Origin: Fulvia fulva
Taxonomy: Eukaryota; Ascomycota; Dothideomycetes; Mycosphaerellales; Mycosphaerellaceae
Direction of reading: 5' to 3'
DNA length: 64,000 bases
Assembly: GCF_020509005.1 (NCBI RefSeq)
Contig: NC_063021.1
Location: 496,001-560,000 of the forward strand
A model generated the notes under the pieces. It saw only the letters and a list, made by a program, of their open reading frames with translations, was not told where the DNA came from and made no database searches. The position numbers and the translations under genes are program-made. Positions 10,404 to 24,046 of the stretch are shown here, in pieces; within the stretch, counting starts at the first letter, position 1, and every line of letters starts with the position of its first letter.

Positions 10404-13076
10404 TATACTATAATTATAGTAAGGAAGACGAGGCGACTTAATATTAATCTAGATCGCTATATCCTAAGGACCTATCTAGATCTATAGCGTCTATTACCTA
10501 CTACCGTAGAGCCGTACGAGTAAGGAAATAGGGACCCTTATCTACCTAGAGAAGGCCCTATACTAAGGAGTATAATACGTACTCTTAGGCGACCTTAACC
10601 TCTACTACCCCTAATAGGGGCTCGACTTCACTCCCCTATATACGTTCCTAGGAGGATAGCTACTCGATATAACTATACGATACGGAATAGCTCTAGTAAC
10701 CCTATAGGGAATAGAGACGTAGAAGCTACGTATAAGTACGAGTATAATCGACCTATACTTCCTATTATAGGAACTTAAGGAAAGACTAGTTAACTACCGG
10801 CTAAACTACGTACTAGAAGTATCCTCTAACTATATCCCTATATAGATAACGCTCGACGTAAAAGCTATAGAGGAGCCTATAGGAGAACCCTGCCGTAATT
10901 AGAAGAAAGCTCGATAGGATAAAATACGGTAATATCTTATAGTAAACCTACTATAGAACTAGACCCTCGAGATAATAACCTAGTTAGACTATATAGTAGA
11001 ACAAGTCACTACTATAATCTAGTAAGTAGTAGAACGATATATATCGCTACTCGAACCCTCGATCTACTAGAAGCCTTACTAGACCTAGGAATGTACTACG
11101 AAGGTAAAGGAAGTAAGGAAGGCAAGGAGATAATAGATAGAAGAATATACTTAAGAAGTATAGGATCGATACTACCGCGCGGTATAGGATAAGAAGGTAT
11201 AGATACGGCGCGACAAACTATAAGATCAGAACGCGATAGTAGGGATAGTTATAGAGTACCTAGAGTAAATATAGAGACTCGCTAAATAGGTAAGATCACT
11301 CCGAGAAGAAAGGGCTCCCTACTTCTCTCCCGATTATAAACCGTAAAGGGGTTACCTAGACTACGCCTAGAGATAAAGCTAGAGCCTTAGCCGATCACTT
11401 CTTCTCGATATACGTAGAGGCGGACCTTACCGATATAGACTCGATAACGTACCCGGAGCTATCAGAAATAGACTAGGCGGTTACCCTAGAGATAGTAGAG
11501 GGAGTTATAGGTAAGCTTAAGGGACGAAAAGCCCCGGGGCTAGACAAGATACCTAACCTCCTACTAAAAGAGTATAAGAAGGAAATCGCCCCGAGCCTAG
11601 TAGCCCTTTTTACCGTATACCTACGATAAGGATACTACCCGAAGCCGTATAGAGAATCGATAACAGTAGTACTTAGGAAGCTATAGAAGGAGGACTATAC
11701 TCGACTTAAGTTATACCGACCGATTATGCTCCTTAATATAATAAGTAAGGTCCTCGAGAAGATAGTAGCCTAGAGGATTACGCGAATAGTTAAGAATAAC
11801 TACCTACTCCTAGTAATATAGATAGGCGGACGGAGCTAACGGTTAACGCTAACGGCGATAGAACTAATTACGGAATAGATCTAAACCCTCTAGTACTACG
11901 GTAGGAACCGGGTAGCGTTACTACTCTCTCTCGATATCTTAGGAGCGTTTAATAATATCTTATACTAAAGGCTTATCTATATCCTATAATAGAAAGGTAT
12001 CCCCCTCTAGGCTATAGAATTTATCTACTCCTTCCTCTAAGACCGGACGACGATTATCCTTCTCGGAAGGTATAGATCCGATTCAGTAAAAGTAACGACT
12101 AGGATTCCTTAAGGATCTACTCTCTCCCCTATCCTATTCCTTACCTTTATAGCGGACCTTATCCTACTACTAACCTCCCCGTAGACCTTAGTATCGGGAT
12201 TTGTTAATAATACTAATATCCTCGCCTAGTCTAACTCTATAGAGGAGAACTACCGCCTACTCGAGGAGAGATACTAATAGTACGAGGAGTAGGTAAGGAA
12301 ATATAGCGCCCGGTTCGCTCTAGAGAAATACTAGCTTATTTACTTTAGTAAGGCAAAGACGTACTATAATATAGAGGTAGTAGTAAATAACTAGGAATAC
12401 GAGACAAAACCTTCTAGCGAGCTTAGGGTTCTAGGGATCTAGCTCGACCTAAAGCTAAGCTAGAACCTATAGATTAAGAAGGCCCTAGACCGAGCTCGGA
12501 CTAACGAGGCTTTAGTAAAGAGACTAATAGTATCTACCTAGGGGGCGACGTTCGAGAAGGCGAAGGTAATATATAAGGGAATAGTAAACCCGGTAATACT
12601 TTACGGGGCGTAGATATAGGCTACGGGCGGAGTAGGTAAACTAATCCCGAGGCGGATAGAGTAACCCCTTAACCGCGCGTAGGCGGGTAACCTACGACGG
12701 ATACTAGGGACTTATAGGACAATACCGACGGATACGGTAGAGATAGAGACCGGAACACCCCCGATAGCCTAATATATAAGGGGAATAAGAATCTAGTACG
12801 CCGCGAAGATAAGTAACTATCTAGTATAGACTACTATCTAAGAGGTAAAGAGGAAGATTACGAACCGCTACTAGAGAGGACCCGGATATAAGATAAGCTA
12901 AAAGGAGGACGACCTTAAGACCTTCGTAGCCGTATAGGTAAGTACTAAATAGTAGGAGCGGAAATTAGAGGAGTAGAGAGTCCGCTAGGCCTATAGAAGT
13001 AAGGTAAAGACCTAGAGCCTCGTAGAATAAGTAGCGAGCTACCTATAGAAGTAGGAATAGAAAAAGAGACCCCCTA
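10404..13076 (+). pseudogene. LINE E ORF2, segment 2 (endonuclease to thumb), RIP-broken
   Basis: Continues LINE E after the LINE D insertion. The endonuclease remnant covers about 10404-10900 (a GDLNLYYP motif near 10595). RT runs from about 11500 (RKAPGLDKIP) through SLDILGAFNNI near 11930. The catalytic box at about 12199 reads GFVNNTN: both aspartates have become asparagines, so the polymerase is dead independently of the stops. Heavy CpA loss makes this one of the most decayed copies. The piece ends at 13076 where gypsy F inserted; 13072-13076 (CCCTA) is the left target duplication. Confidence 0.88.
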
Positions 13077-13237
13077 TGTCACGGCCCTAGGCCTAGCGAA
13101 TGTCTAGCTAGTACGTGGGTCACGTGACCGCGCGTACTAGCGTAGTACCTCGGCTTATATATAGCCTCGGCGTACCTCGCGCTCCTCTTTCCTACGTACC
13201 TAGCTACTTTATATCAACACGACTATAAACCGTTATA
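13077..13237 (+). repeat. Gypsy F 5' LTR
   Basis: 161 bp, beginning TGTCACGG and ending CGTTATA. It matches the 3' LTR at 28639-28799 at equal length. A CACGTG-like core (ggtcacgtgaccg) sits near its left third, and a tatatata stretch near 13159 is a plausible TATA-like element. Confidence 0.95.
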
Positions 13238-15470
13238 CTTAGCTAGGTCTCTATATCCGTAGAAGAGCTACGACGGGATCTATAAGAGCGTAGATTATTA
13301 ATAATAACCGTAATAAGAGATTACGGCGTACGATAAAAAACGCGCGACTCGGTATAAGAGACTACTATAGGCTAAGTAGTACCTAATATAGTACGACCCT
13401 AAGGACAGCGAGGCTCGCTACTAGCTATACGACTAGTAGTATAGCGCGAGTCTATATTTAATATATAGACTTAAGGACAAACGTAAGAGTAGTAGTAGAC
13501 TACCGACGACGCTATATAGTAGAAACTCGAGAACTTATAGCGCCTAGTCACTAACCTACCTAGTAAGTTCAACTTGTACGACCTTCTAAACGACGACGAG
13601 ATCTAAGACGAGAACGGCGTTACTATAGCGGTAGTCGACTACGACGACGACGGCGCGACCGAGGAAGGTAAGGGCGAGGACATATAATAAGTCGTAAAAA
13701 CCCTCCGAATTCCCGCGAACGACCTCCTTTAACTCGATATTGACTAGCTCGTCAAGCTCCTAGTAGAGCCCGAGACCGCCGCGGCTATCTACTTTATCCT
13801 ACGACGCGCCGAGTAAGAGTATAGGAACGTAATATAGATAGCGACTATCCTCTACGAGTAGTTAGGCAAAGTAGGGTAAGAGCTTAGGAGATAGAAGAGT
13901 TACGACTAATAGATACGTAATAAATACGACACCCTAGTTAAGGAACTCGATAACCTAAAGGCCTGACCTAAGGTATTATCGAATATAGTAATGTCCGTAG
14001 AGATTAGTATACTTACCGCGAAGAACGACACCCTAAAGAAGTAAGCTAAGGAGGTACTTTAGTAGTTATCTAATAATAACTCGAAGATTAAGACCCTCGA
14101 ATTCGATCTCGATACGTATAAGATAGAAGCTTAAACCTACTAGAACGACATTAAGTATCTTAACAAGTCGTAGTAGACTTAGGTAGATAATCTTAAGAAG
14201 TAACTCGAAGACCGCCGAGGCCGCTCTCGAGTACGATCCTTACTATCTCGCGCTATATTATAGCGTCGTGCCCTATAGAACGGCCGAACCCTATCTAAGG
14301 ACAACAATAAGGATAATAATAGAGCTAGTAATAAGGACGAGGAGGACAAGGCAGCTCGCCGTACTACTAGAAAGAAGGCTAAGAAGTCTATACGTAAGGA
14401 TAATAGTAACGACTCCGATCTATTATCTAAGGAGTTAGAGAAGGACTCGGAGTCGGATAGCGATGCTCGTACTTATCGCCGCTCTTCTAAGAAGAAGAAG
14501 CTAGTCTACGACTTCGAGTCTCTAGTTAAGTACGATCTAGACCTTAGCTAGCCCTTTAAGACTTAGTGTAGTATATATAAGCTAGAGAAGTTCGTCGGTA
14601 CTATCGATAGTAAGCTATCTAGACCCTCCCTTAAGAAGTTCTTCTCCGAGTTAGAGACTATTATCGACTATACGGTCTTTCGCGGCAAGAAGGTAGTACT
14701 TAAGTTCGTATACGACTTACTAGCCTTACTAGGTAATACTTAGGAACTAGTTAGACCTAAGATCCCTACTATCTCGGGTAGCCTAACTAGTAGTAAGAAG
14801 ACGTATAAGGGCATTAACGACCTTATTAAGGAACTCGCTAAGCGATACGGAGACCGTAACCTAATTAGTAGGGCTCGTAATCGCCTAAGTAACCTTAAGA
14901 TAGACAATAAGGACAGCTTCTAGACCTTCTTCCCTAAGTAGCGCTAGAATGCTAACATCCTAGGCCTTAAGGGTAAAGATACGATAAATAACCTATAACG
15001 TAAGCTAACTGTCCGCTATCTTAATAAGTATCTTAACTTCCGTCCCGAATCGTTATAAGAAATAATCGACAATCTCTATTAGGTAGATAAGGACTTTAGG
15101 ATCCTCGACGCTCTCTACCTACGCTCCGAGAAGCTAAAGAACGATAAGAAGGACGGCAATAAGGATAATAAGGACGACAAGCTAGTAGGTTTAGGCTCTA
15201 ATAAGCCGACCCGTAAGGCTTAGTCTACCCGACCTAAACTATTTAAGAGTAGCCTTAGTAAGACTATAGACGAAGCTAAGAACACTCGCTATATACGTAA
15301 GAGCCTCTATAAGAAGTGTCGTAAGCCTAGTCACCGCCTATAGTAGCGTACTTACGAGCTGTTCGAGTACGAGATACTAGTACGTCTAGGTACTAACGCT
15401 AGCGGTACTACCGTTATACTACCGGCGGAAAATGCCTAGTCTACTACTTAAGCGTAATAACTAGTAGACA
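13238..15470 (+). pseudogene. Gypsy F gag, RIP-broken
   Basis: No uninterrupted frame remains. Reading through TAG/TAA gives a charged protein with coiled-coil-like Lys/Glu/Asp repeats (about 13900-14500), a Ser/Asp/Glu-rich stretch (KDSESDSDA near 14440) and a conserved-looking block (KLEKFVGTIDSKL near 14580) as in fungal gag capsid regions. A zinc-knuckle remnant, KKCRKPSH, lies at about 15310-15350. Gag would form the particle that packages the element RNA. Confidence 0.7.
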
Positions 15471-16160
15471 TAAAAAGGAGAATATAAGACATAACAAAGA
15501 GGTACTACTAGTAAAGCTACCCGAAGGGCTTAAGCTATCGTTATATATTCTTAGGATAGTAGAAATATAACATAACCCTATTATCGGCTTATACCTCGTA
15601 ATACTAGGAATAGCTAATAGGCAAAATGCATTTACTTTCCTTAATAACGGTGCTAATTCTAAGTATATCGACTTCTCCTATACGTAAAAACATAATCTAC
15701 CCTTAATTAAGCTTAATAACCTACTAGCCCTTAGATTAGTAAACGGCTCGATAGCCGCGGAAATAATAGAATACCGTATAAGCCTAGAACTTACACTCGG
15801 CAATAGTCACAAGGAGACTAGAACCTTCTAGGTTATATATCTAGAGTATAACATCGTACTAGGTAGGCCCTAGTATAATAAACACTAGCTAGGTATCTAC
15901 TTTACGTTAGGTACTATAACCCTCGACTCGGAGCACTATAAGGAGTATTGCCTATAGGATAGCGAGCTAGTCTAGGTATAGAGTGTTAACAATAAGTAGG
16001 AACCGGTAATTACTAAGTAGACCTTCGAACCTACCCTAAAGACCCGACTAGCGTATTAAGCCACTGTCGAAGAAGACGACGATAGAGATTTTGTCTAGAC
16101 TATAACCTCTAATATAATTATAAAGGAACGCCCGCGAACCGCTAAACTATTATTCAAAAA
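15471..16160 (+). pseudogene. Gypsy F pol, segment 1 (aspartic protease), RIP-broken
   Basis: The start of pol. A retroviral-type protease is suggested by NNGANSKYIDF near 15645, where the catalytic Asp appears changed to Asn, and by YNIVLGRP near 15850, the usual closing motif of this domain. The frame is cut at about 16160 by LINE G and resumes at 21081 with the linker before RT. The sequence at the junction (tattattc plus an A-rich run) is duplicated on the far side at about 21078-21090. Confidence 0.75.
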
Positions 16161-16179
16161 GGACTTAACGGATTGAAAA

Positions 16180-17472
16180 ATGGCGACGACGACGGCAGTA
16201 GACGACCGAGAGTAAGGGGGAGACGAGTGGAGGACGCTCTATAAGAAGGCGGAAGAGATGGTAGCGGCAGAAGAAGGGAGGTTTCCGGAGAGAGCACTAA
16301 AAGGAGTAATAAGCGAACTACTCGGGGGACTAAAGGCGCTCAAACGACAAACAAGCACTACGATCAACATAGCAATCGAGGCAGCAACACGAAACGCAAG
16401 AAACAACCCTTAAAGAGACCCGAGACAGACCTAGGGCCTAACGACCTAGGTAACAATCGTGAGCCAACCTACCCCCCCTTAAAGTATAGTACTACGAGTC
16501 TATATTACGGACTAGAAAGAGAAGGAAGAGATAGGAAAGATGACCGGGAGGGAGATAGTCGAGAAGATCGGAGTAAAGGGAATAGTAGGGGTAAGGGTAG
16601 ACAACAAAGGGGTCAAGCTGTTTATAGCACACGTATAGGATAAGAAGGCCCTCGAAATAAATAAGGAGTGGACACTAAAGATCGGGAGTATAGCGAAAGT
16701 CTCCTATCAATAGTATATAGTAATTACGTATAGGGTCCTACGAACCTTTGATATACAAAGGGATACACTAAACCTCTAGAGGCAAAACTAGGTAATAGTA
16801 CTAGGACTATAGATCACAAAGACAGCGTAGGTCAAGAAGAAGATAGAGGAGGGTAAGAGGGCCTCCTCGCTAATCTTATAGGTTGTAACACTAGAGCAAG
16901 CGAACAAGGTCTTAGACTAAGGGTTATACTAGGACTTTAAGAGGCTGGATGTAGAAATCTATTAGAGCAACTATAGAATCCTTTAATGTTTCAACTGTTA
17001 ACAGTACGGACATATTGCCCTAAAGTGTAGCAAAGCCACACTAGTCTGCTTATACTGTACTAGTGATCACGCGACCTAAGAGTGCCAAAAACGGAAGGAG
17101 GACATAAGATGCGTAGTATATAGGAGAAAACACCCGGCATGGTCAAACTAATGCCTAGTTAGACTATTAGCCTAGTAGAGAGCGCGGGAAGTAAGGGTAA
17201 CAACACTAACTAGGTTCCTAGTAGGTGAACAGAAACAACTAGAGAGAACCACCTACCTAAATAAGAGACCCCGGCCATAAGAGGAGCCACAAATAGTACT
17301 AGTAATAGGGAGACCAACGTTCTTATACAAGGCAGCGTAGAGCAATAGACAAATAAGAATCAACCAAATGATAGGGAGCTAACCCTAAAGGGAAGAACAA
17401 GAGGAGGGACGGGAAAACTAATAGTAAGACCAACAGCAAGACTAAACGGACCTAGACACAAACATGTCCTAA
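16180..17472 (+). pseudogene. LINE G ORF1 (zinc-knuckle protein), RIP-broken
   Basis: From ATG 16180 (MATTTAVDDRE) the frame runs 430 codons to TAA 17470-17472, interrupted by TAG/TAA at former Gln positions. The middle region parallels LINE D ORF1. Knuckles are at about 16985-17140 (CFNC near 16990, CLYCTSDH near 17048), with one Cys lost. The terminal TAA overlaps the ORF2 ATG as TAATG, so coupled translation is possible here too, although that TAA could itself be a RIP product. Confidence 0.85.
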
Positions 17473-20400
17473 TGCCTTACACTAATAGACTATTAATCAT
17501 TTAGTATAATGTGAACAGAAGCAAAGACAAGGTCCAAAGGAGCTTTCTATAAGCCTTAGACCCGGAGGAACACTATATTATAGCAATATAGGAACTATAG
17601 ATCAACCTATACTCTAGGATTCTATTAACTATGCGAGACCCGAGATACTACGTAGTAATAAACAGAACCGAGGGAGTCCTACGAACATATATCTATATTA
17701 GTAAGAAGGTACTAGTAGAGGACTAGTAGGCCTAGCCGAGAACCGATAGGGATATCACTATAGTATAGCTTAAAATAACTCAAGGCCAAGTCCTAATCTA
17801 TAGCGTATATAACCTACCTCTAGAGTCCAGAAGCAGCACACGACTATATACGCTAGGAAGGCTCCCGGAAGTAATAGACCAACAAAACCACAACATCGTA
17901 ATAGGAGATTTCAACCTCTACTACCTAAAGTAGGGATCGGACTTCACCCTAGCACACTACTTCTTAGTAGGGAGGCTCATTAGTTAGATAGAAACAGCCT
18001 AAATGGACTTGATCACGCTAAAGGGAACAGAAACTTGGGCTAGAAACAACAGTTCTAGCACGCTAGACCTATGCTTTATGTCCTACGCCTTAACACGACG
18101 GGTAGAAAGCTATATAGTCAATGACTAACTAGAGTCCTTATTAGACTACTATCCAATCCAAACCGACATCTAACTTATAGTTAAGGAGGAGAGGGAACCT
18201 AAGAGGAGGCTCTACTAGAAGCAGGCCGAGTGGACACTAGTATAGCAGCGGCTAGAAGGCGAACTAGAACAGGTGAACATTAACAATATATATATAACGG
18301 AGGGGATTGACCAAGTAGTGGAGCAGCTAATAGAAGCTATACAAAGGGCAGCCTAGGCCTATATACCTAAGAAGAGATGGTCGCTATACTAGAAGCTATA
18401 CTAGACACTAGAGTACATAGCCAAAGTCAAGGAGGTAAGGAGAGCAAGAAGGAGATAGGAGTAACGACGCACCTAAGCAAACTAGGAAGCCTATAACAAC
18501 GCGTACAAAGCAAAGAAGGCGTAGATCAGAAGAGACAAGACGTAGGAGTAGAGGTTAACTATAGGGATGATCACAGAACACCCGGAACAAATCTAGAGAC
18601 TAGTAGAATGGGCTAGGAAACTAGACGAGGAACGAAACTCCCCGCCCTAGTTTCCCTTAATATAGGACCAAGACGGGGAAACGTAAACCACTCCGATAGG
18701 GAAAGCGAAAGCATTCGTAGACTACTTCTTCGGGACTTAGGTAGAGGCAGACCTAAGCAACATCCTAGGAACACACATTTCTCCGCTAAGGGAGGCTAAC
18801 TAGTAAGTATCTACTATAGAGATCGGAAACATTATCAAGAAACTAAAGGGCAACAAAGCCCTAGGCCTAGACAAGATCCCTAACTATTACCTAAAAGCTA
18901 GTAGTAGCCTTATCACTCTAGTACTTACGCTAATCTTTACCTAGTGTATAAAGTAGGGGTATTGCCTAAAGGCCTTTAGGCAATCACTAACTTACGTCCT
19001 AAGGAAACCCTAAAAGGAAGACTATACTAAGTTGAAGTCATATAGACCAATTGCGTTGCTGAACATACTAGGGAAGCTCCTAGAGAAGGTCGTAGCTATA
19101 AGGCTCACCGGAATAGTAGAAGAACACAACCTCCTCCCGGTAACGTAAATAGGGGGGAGACAAAAGAGATCTACCCTCATAGCAGTCGAACTGATCATAG
19201 AGCAAATCAGACATATCTAGTACTATAGTAACAACAAGGTAGCCTTACTGCTTTCACTAGACATATTAGGGGCTTTCGACAATGTGTCCTACGTAAGGCT
19301 CCTATATATCCTTAGAATGAAAAGTATCCTAGCCTAGATAGTACACTTTGTATAGTCATTCCTTAAGGACAGAACAACCTAGATCCTCCTAGGGTCCTTC
19401 AAAGCCCCGTAGACCCTAATTACAAACACGGGCATCCTATAGGGCTCTACACTCTCCCTAATTCTGTTCCTCCTCTTTATAGCCGACCTGACCCTACTCC
19501 TAGAAATAGTAAACACCTTAGTATCGGGGTTCGTAGATAACATAAATATCCTACCGTAGTCGGGGTCTATAGAGGAAAACTACGCACTCCTAGAGGAGAG
19601 ACATAGACAATGCGAAAAGTAGGTAAGAGAGTATAGGGCAAAATTCGCACCGGACAAGTACTAACTTATCCATTTTAGTAAGGCAAAGACAAAACACAAC
19701 TTAGTAGTACTAGTAAAAATCTAGGGGTTCGAGACCTATCCTATAAGGGAACTTAGAGTCCTTAGGATATAGCTAGACCCGAAACTTAGCTAGGGACTAT
19801 AAGTAAAGAAGGCGTAAGCGAGAGCGGACACTAACAGACAATCAATCGAGAGACTTACTACGTTAACCTAGGGGGCGACCTTTATAAAGGCCTAGACTAT
19901 GTACAAGGCCATTGTCAAGCCCGTAATGCTATATAGAGCAGCAATTTGGGCAGCGGAAAAACACATCCCGAAGAGAATTGAGGACCCCCTTAACAGAGCG
20001 TAGGCAGCCTACCTAAAGAGAGTACTAGGGGCATACAAGTCAACCCCTTATAGGACAATAGAAATGGAATCAGGTACAGCCCCTATTAGGGAGTACCTCT
20101 AGGGCATGAGGTGTCAATACGTAGAGAAGACATTAGTATACCCAGCCTAGGGAACTATCTAAGCAGCTACTCAAAGGATAAGAACCTAGTAGCAGAGGAG
20201 GAGAAGACCTAACCGGCTATATATGATCCTACAGAAGGAAGTAGACCTAAAAACATCATAGGAAATCCTAGTAGCCCTTAAACAGAGAGAAGCTCTAAGG
20301 GAGCAAGCTAACATAGGGGACAAAGGGAAAAAGAAGCAAAGCCAAGTAGAAAGGATCGTAGGTCACCTATAGGAAACGCGTTAGAACCAAAAACCGGTGA

Positions 20401-20909
20401 GACTAGGAGCCCTACTAGCGGCCAGGACCTTCGGGAGGTATAACTACCTTATCTACAAAGACCTGAAGAGGGCGGAAGTAAGCATAGCTATCCAGATTCG
20501 CTCTGAGTACATTAGGCTAAGAGCATACTTGTACTAAAGAAGAGTCCTAGGATACGATTCTAAACGTTGCCCCTATAGCTACCTATCCTAAAACCCGGAG
20601 CACATGGTGCTGAACTGTACTAAGTAGGTAAAAGGGAGAAGCTAGTGGAGGGCGAAGGCAAGAGACAGGCAATACTAGGCCATCATCTAGGACAGACAAG
20701 ATATAAGGAGAGTGACAAGATAGATCCTTAACGAGGGCTACCTAGAGCAATTCTCCCTAGTAGTAGAAACGGAAAGGTGGATAGAGAGGAGGGAGAGAGA
20801 GAGAAGAGCCGGGGAAACAGAAGGGAGAAAGGGAATCGAGAGGAGGACATCACTAGGGTTACGGGCAAGGTAGTTATAGGGTAACAACCATAACACTAGC
20901 GTACCCTAA
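17472..20909 (+). pseudogene. LINE G ORF2 (endonuclease-reverse transcriptase), RIP-broken
   Basis: Starts at ATG 17472 (MPYTNRLLII, then the conserved YNVNRSKDKVQRSFL). Endonuclease motifs include GDFNLYYL near 17900 and DLCF near 18065. RT has NKALGLDKIP near 18855, YRPIALLN near 19040, SLDILGAFDNV near 19255 and a catalytic box at about 19522 reading GFVDN, the second Asp mutated to Asn. After the thumb comes the family's charged linker and a C-terminal Cys/His motif near 20570. The frame reaches TAA 20907-20909 or a little further. Confidence 0.9.
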
Positions 20910-21080
20910 AGGAAGGAGAACGAAAGGACAAGACAGGAAAGAACGAGGAGGGCAAAGACGAGGAGGTTTTCATCCGTTAATCGGGTTTCCTACCTACACA
21001 AATAGACCTAAATAGCGAGAGACCTACATAGGCTATAGGGCACTAAAACAGGCGAATGAATAATCTATCTATCTATCTAT

Positions 21081-23902
21081 TATTCGAAAAGAAACTAGCT
21101 ACGTCGATACTACCGGATGTCAATATCTAGGAAGTTAGCGCGGAGGCAATTAAGAAGATAGTAAGGCGGAAAGGAGTAGAGGTATATATAATGTTTATCT
21201 TTAATAAGAACGAGCTATAGTAACCTAGCGATATACGTACTATAGACCTACTTACTACCTACGCTATAAGCGCCCGTAATATACGCAATATAGCAATATA
21301 CTTACCTAATACCGGCTATAGGATACTTTCTAATAACAAGACTATCGAGCGACTTAATATACGTGTAGCGGCGTTCGTACTAGTAGCGTAACGCGTTAGT
21401 CCGACTCTCTCTACCTATAAGATATATATATAAGCCGATATAGACAAATTTATACGTAAGAAGGAGGAGACTATCGATCTAAAGGACCACCTTCTCCCTA
21501 TATATCACGAATTCGTATATTACTTCTCTAAATAAGATACGAAGGAGCTTCTACTATATAGGCCTAGTATTAACTACGAGATCAAGCTAAAGCTAGGAAC
21601 TACACCGCCTTTTAGTAGGCCCTACCGGATATTAAACCAGGAGGACGAAGTTATCGCGTACTAGGTCTAAGAGTAGTTAGCCTAGAAGGGCATTCGTAGA
21701 TACGAAGGTATAGTAGATACTTCATTACCCGTGCTTATTATTAAGAAACTAGGAGGTGGATTGAGAGTCTATATTGACTATAGACAAGTTAACGAACGCA
21801 CGATCAAGTCTAGGTATCCTATACCCTTGATATAAGACATACTTAATCGTATTACTAGTAAGAAGTACTTTACTAAGCTAGATATCATTACCGCTTTCAA
21901 TCGTATTAGAATAGTAGAGGGCTCCGAATGGCTAACCGCATTTATAATACGATATAGACAGTTTGAATGCCTAGTAATACTATTCGGGTTATGTAATGCC
22001 CCTAGTACTTTCTAGTCTTATATTAACAATATACTACGAGAGTTCCTTAACGACTTTGCGTCGGCATACCTAGATAATATACTCATCTTTAGCGACACTC
22101 TTAAGGAGTATATAGAGCATATTAAGAAGGTACTTCGTAAATATAGTAAAGCCGGCCTATAACTCGACATTACTAAATATAAGTTTTATACCTAATCTAC
22201 TAAATACCTAGGCCTTATTATCGGTAAGGACGGAGTCTTAATAGACCTAGCTAAGGTATAAGCTATAAGGGAATAGGGAATACTAGTAAACGTAAAAGAT
22301 GTCCTTGCGTTTAATAGGTTCTCCGGGTTCTATCGGCGCTTTATTAAGGACTATAGTAAGATAGTATTACCTATAGTAAAGCTAACTAAGAAGGAATGCC
22401 CTTGGCAATAGATAGAGTAATGTTAGAAGGCATTCGACGGACTAAAGTAAGCTTTTACCGATACTAAAGGCACTATATTAGCGATGTTTGTCCTAGGACG
22501 TAGAATAGTACTTAAAACGGATACGAGTGACTTTATTACGGCTACGGTCCTATCGTAATACGATAAGGACAACATCCTAAGGCCAATCGTATACCTGTCT
22601 AAGAAGATAAGCCCGTAGGAGTATAATTACGACATTTATAACAAGGAACTACTTACTATCGTCAAAGCATTTAAAGAGTAGAAGCCCGAACTTATAGCTA
22701 GCGATATCGACGAACTAGTCTTTAAGAACTTTACTAATCTAAGCGGCTACCTAGTACTAGTATATAGCAACTATAAGAACCTCGAATACTTTATAACTTC
22801 TAAGTAACTAAACAGACGATAAGTAAGATAGGCCGAGTTCCTCTTACAATTCTTCTTTAAGATTATATATCGTCTAGGTATTTAAGGAGCTAAACTAGAC
22901 AGCCTTACTAGACGTTTATAGGACGCGATTCTATATAACAAATCAGATCCGCGGTACGTATAGTAGGATCGTATACTACTTAAACTAGAACACGTCTTAT
23001 CTATTAGCGCTAGCCAAATCCTACGGCTAAGCGTATCCGAAGTCGAAGGAGTAGTAATAGACGAAGCGCTATTAGCCGACATTAGTAAGCTATACGAACA
23101 GGACGATATAATCGAAGCTACGACCTAGTTAGTAGTAGGCGAACCTATTAAACTGCTACGAAAGAACAAGATTAAGGATAAGTACGCGATACTAGTCGAT
23201 AGGATAATCTATATTAAGAATAGATATAGCGGTTATAGTCTCTTTATCCTACCTACCGAAGATAAGGGAAACACTATACGTATACATATCGTTAAGGCCT
23301 TCTACGATATACCCGCTATAGGGCACCCCGGTAAGACAACTACGAGCCGGTTAGTATTACGTTACTATATATAGCTACGAATAACACGGTTTATTAGATC
23401 TTTCGTACGAGTATACCGTATATACCGTAATAGCCGTAGTATTAACGAACCTTAATATAGACTACTTGCTCTACTACTAGTCCTATTCGATACGTAGGAC
23501 GACGTTACCTTAGACTTCGTTATCGAACTACTAAGGGCCAAGTATACGGTAGATAGTTAGTACTATAAGAACGTACTTATAGTTATAGACCGTTTAGGTA
23601 AGGAGCGGCATTATATTCTAGTATTAGAAATAATAGCGGAGTATATCGTATATATCTACGTAAAGTATATCTTCTCCCGATATAGTCTACTAAAGATAAT
23701 TACGTCGGATCGTAGTCCTTAATAGGTATTAGCCTTCTAGGGACGCCTCTACGAGTTGCTATAAATCAAGCGTAAGATCTTAACCGGCTATTACCCTAAG
23801 ACTAATAGTCAAAGCGAGAATACTAATAAGATAATAGAATAGTACCTACGTACGTTTACTAGTTACGCTTAGGATAACTAGCTAGATTAGCTCCTACTTA
23901 TA
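21081..23902 (+). pseudogene. Gypsy F pol, segment 2 (RT, RNase H, integrase core), RIP-broken
   Basis: Resumes pol after LINE G. RT starts near 21560 and contains [18 protein letters not shown] (21725-21785), FTKLDIITAFN (21870) and the catalytic YLDNILIFS at about 22068-22092, with the second Asp changed to Asn. RNase H carries KTDTSDF near 22515 and EYNYDIYNKELL near 22620. The integrase zinc finger shows GHPGKTTTSRL near 23325, with its Cys pair changed to Tyr. The integrase core shows LDFVIELL (23510), ITSDRS (23700) and NSQSENTN (23810), so the three acidic positions can be placed. The frame stops at 23902 where chimera H inserted. Confidence 0.9.
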
Positions 23903-24046
23903 GATAGATAGATGATTCATTTACCCGTTATAGTGCCCTCCGGCCTATGCGGGTTTATGTCTATATATGTTACTACATAAGGTAGGAAACCTATTCCTAG
24001 GTAAAAACCTCCTCTCCTTCTCTAATAGCTTCCTTGCCATGAGTTC

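Larger units (their letters stand above)
16163..21077 (+). mobile_element. LINE G, family gamma
   Basis: A full-length LINE of about 4.9 kb inserted in gypsy F pol. The target duplication is about 13 bp: tattattcaaaaag at 16148-16162 against tattattcgaaaag at 21078-21091, differing at one RIP-type site. It ends in (ATCT)n at about 21063-21080. RIP damage is intermediate: less than A or E, more than D. Its closest relative here is K. Confidence 0.93.
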
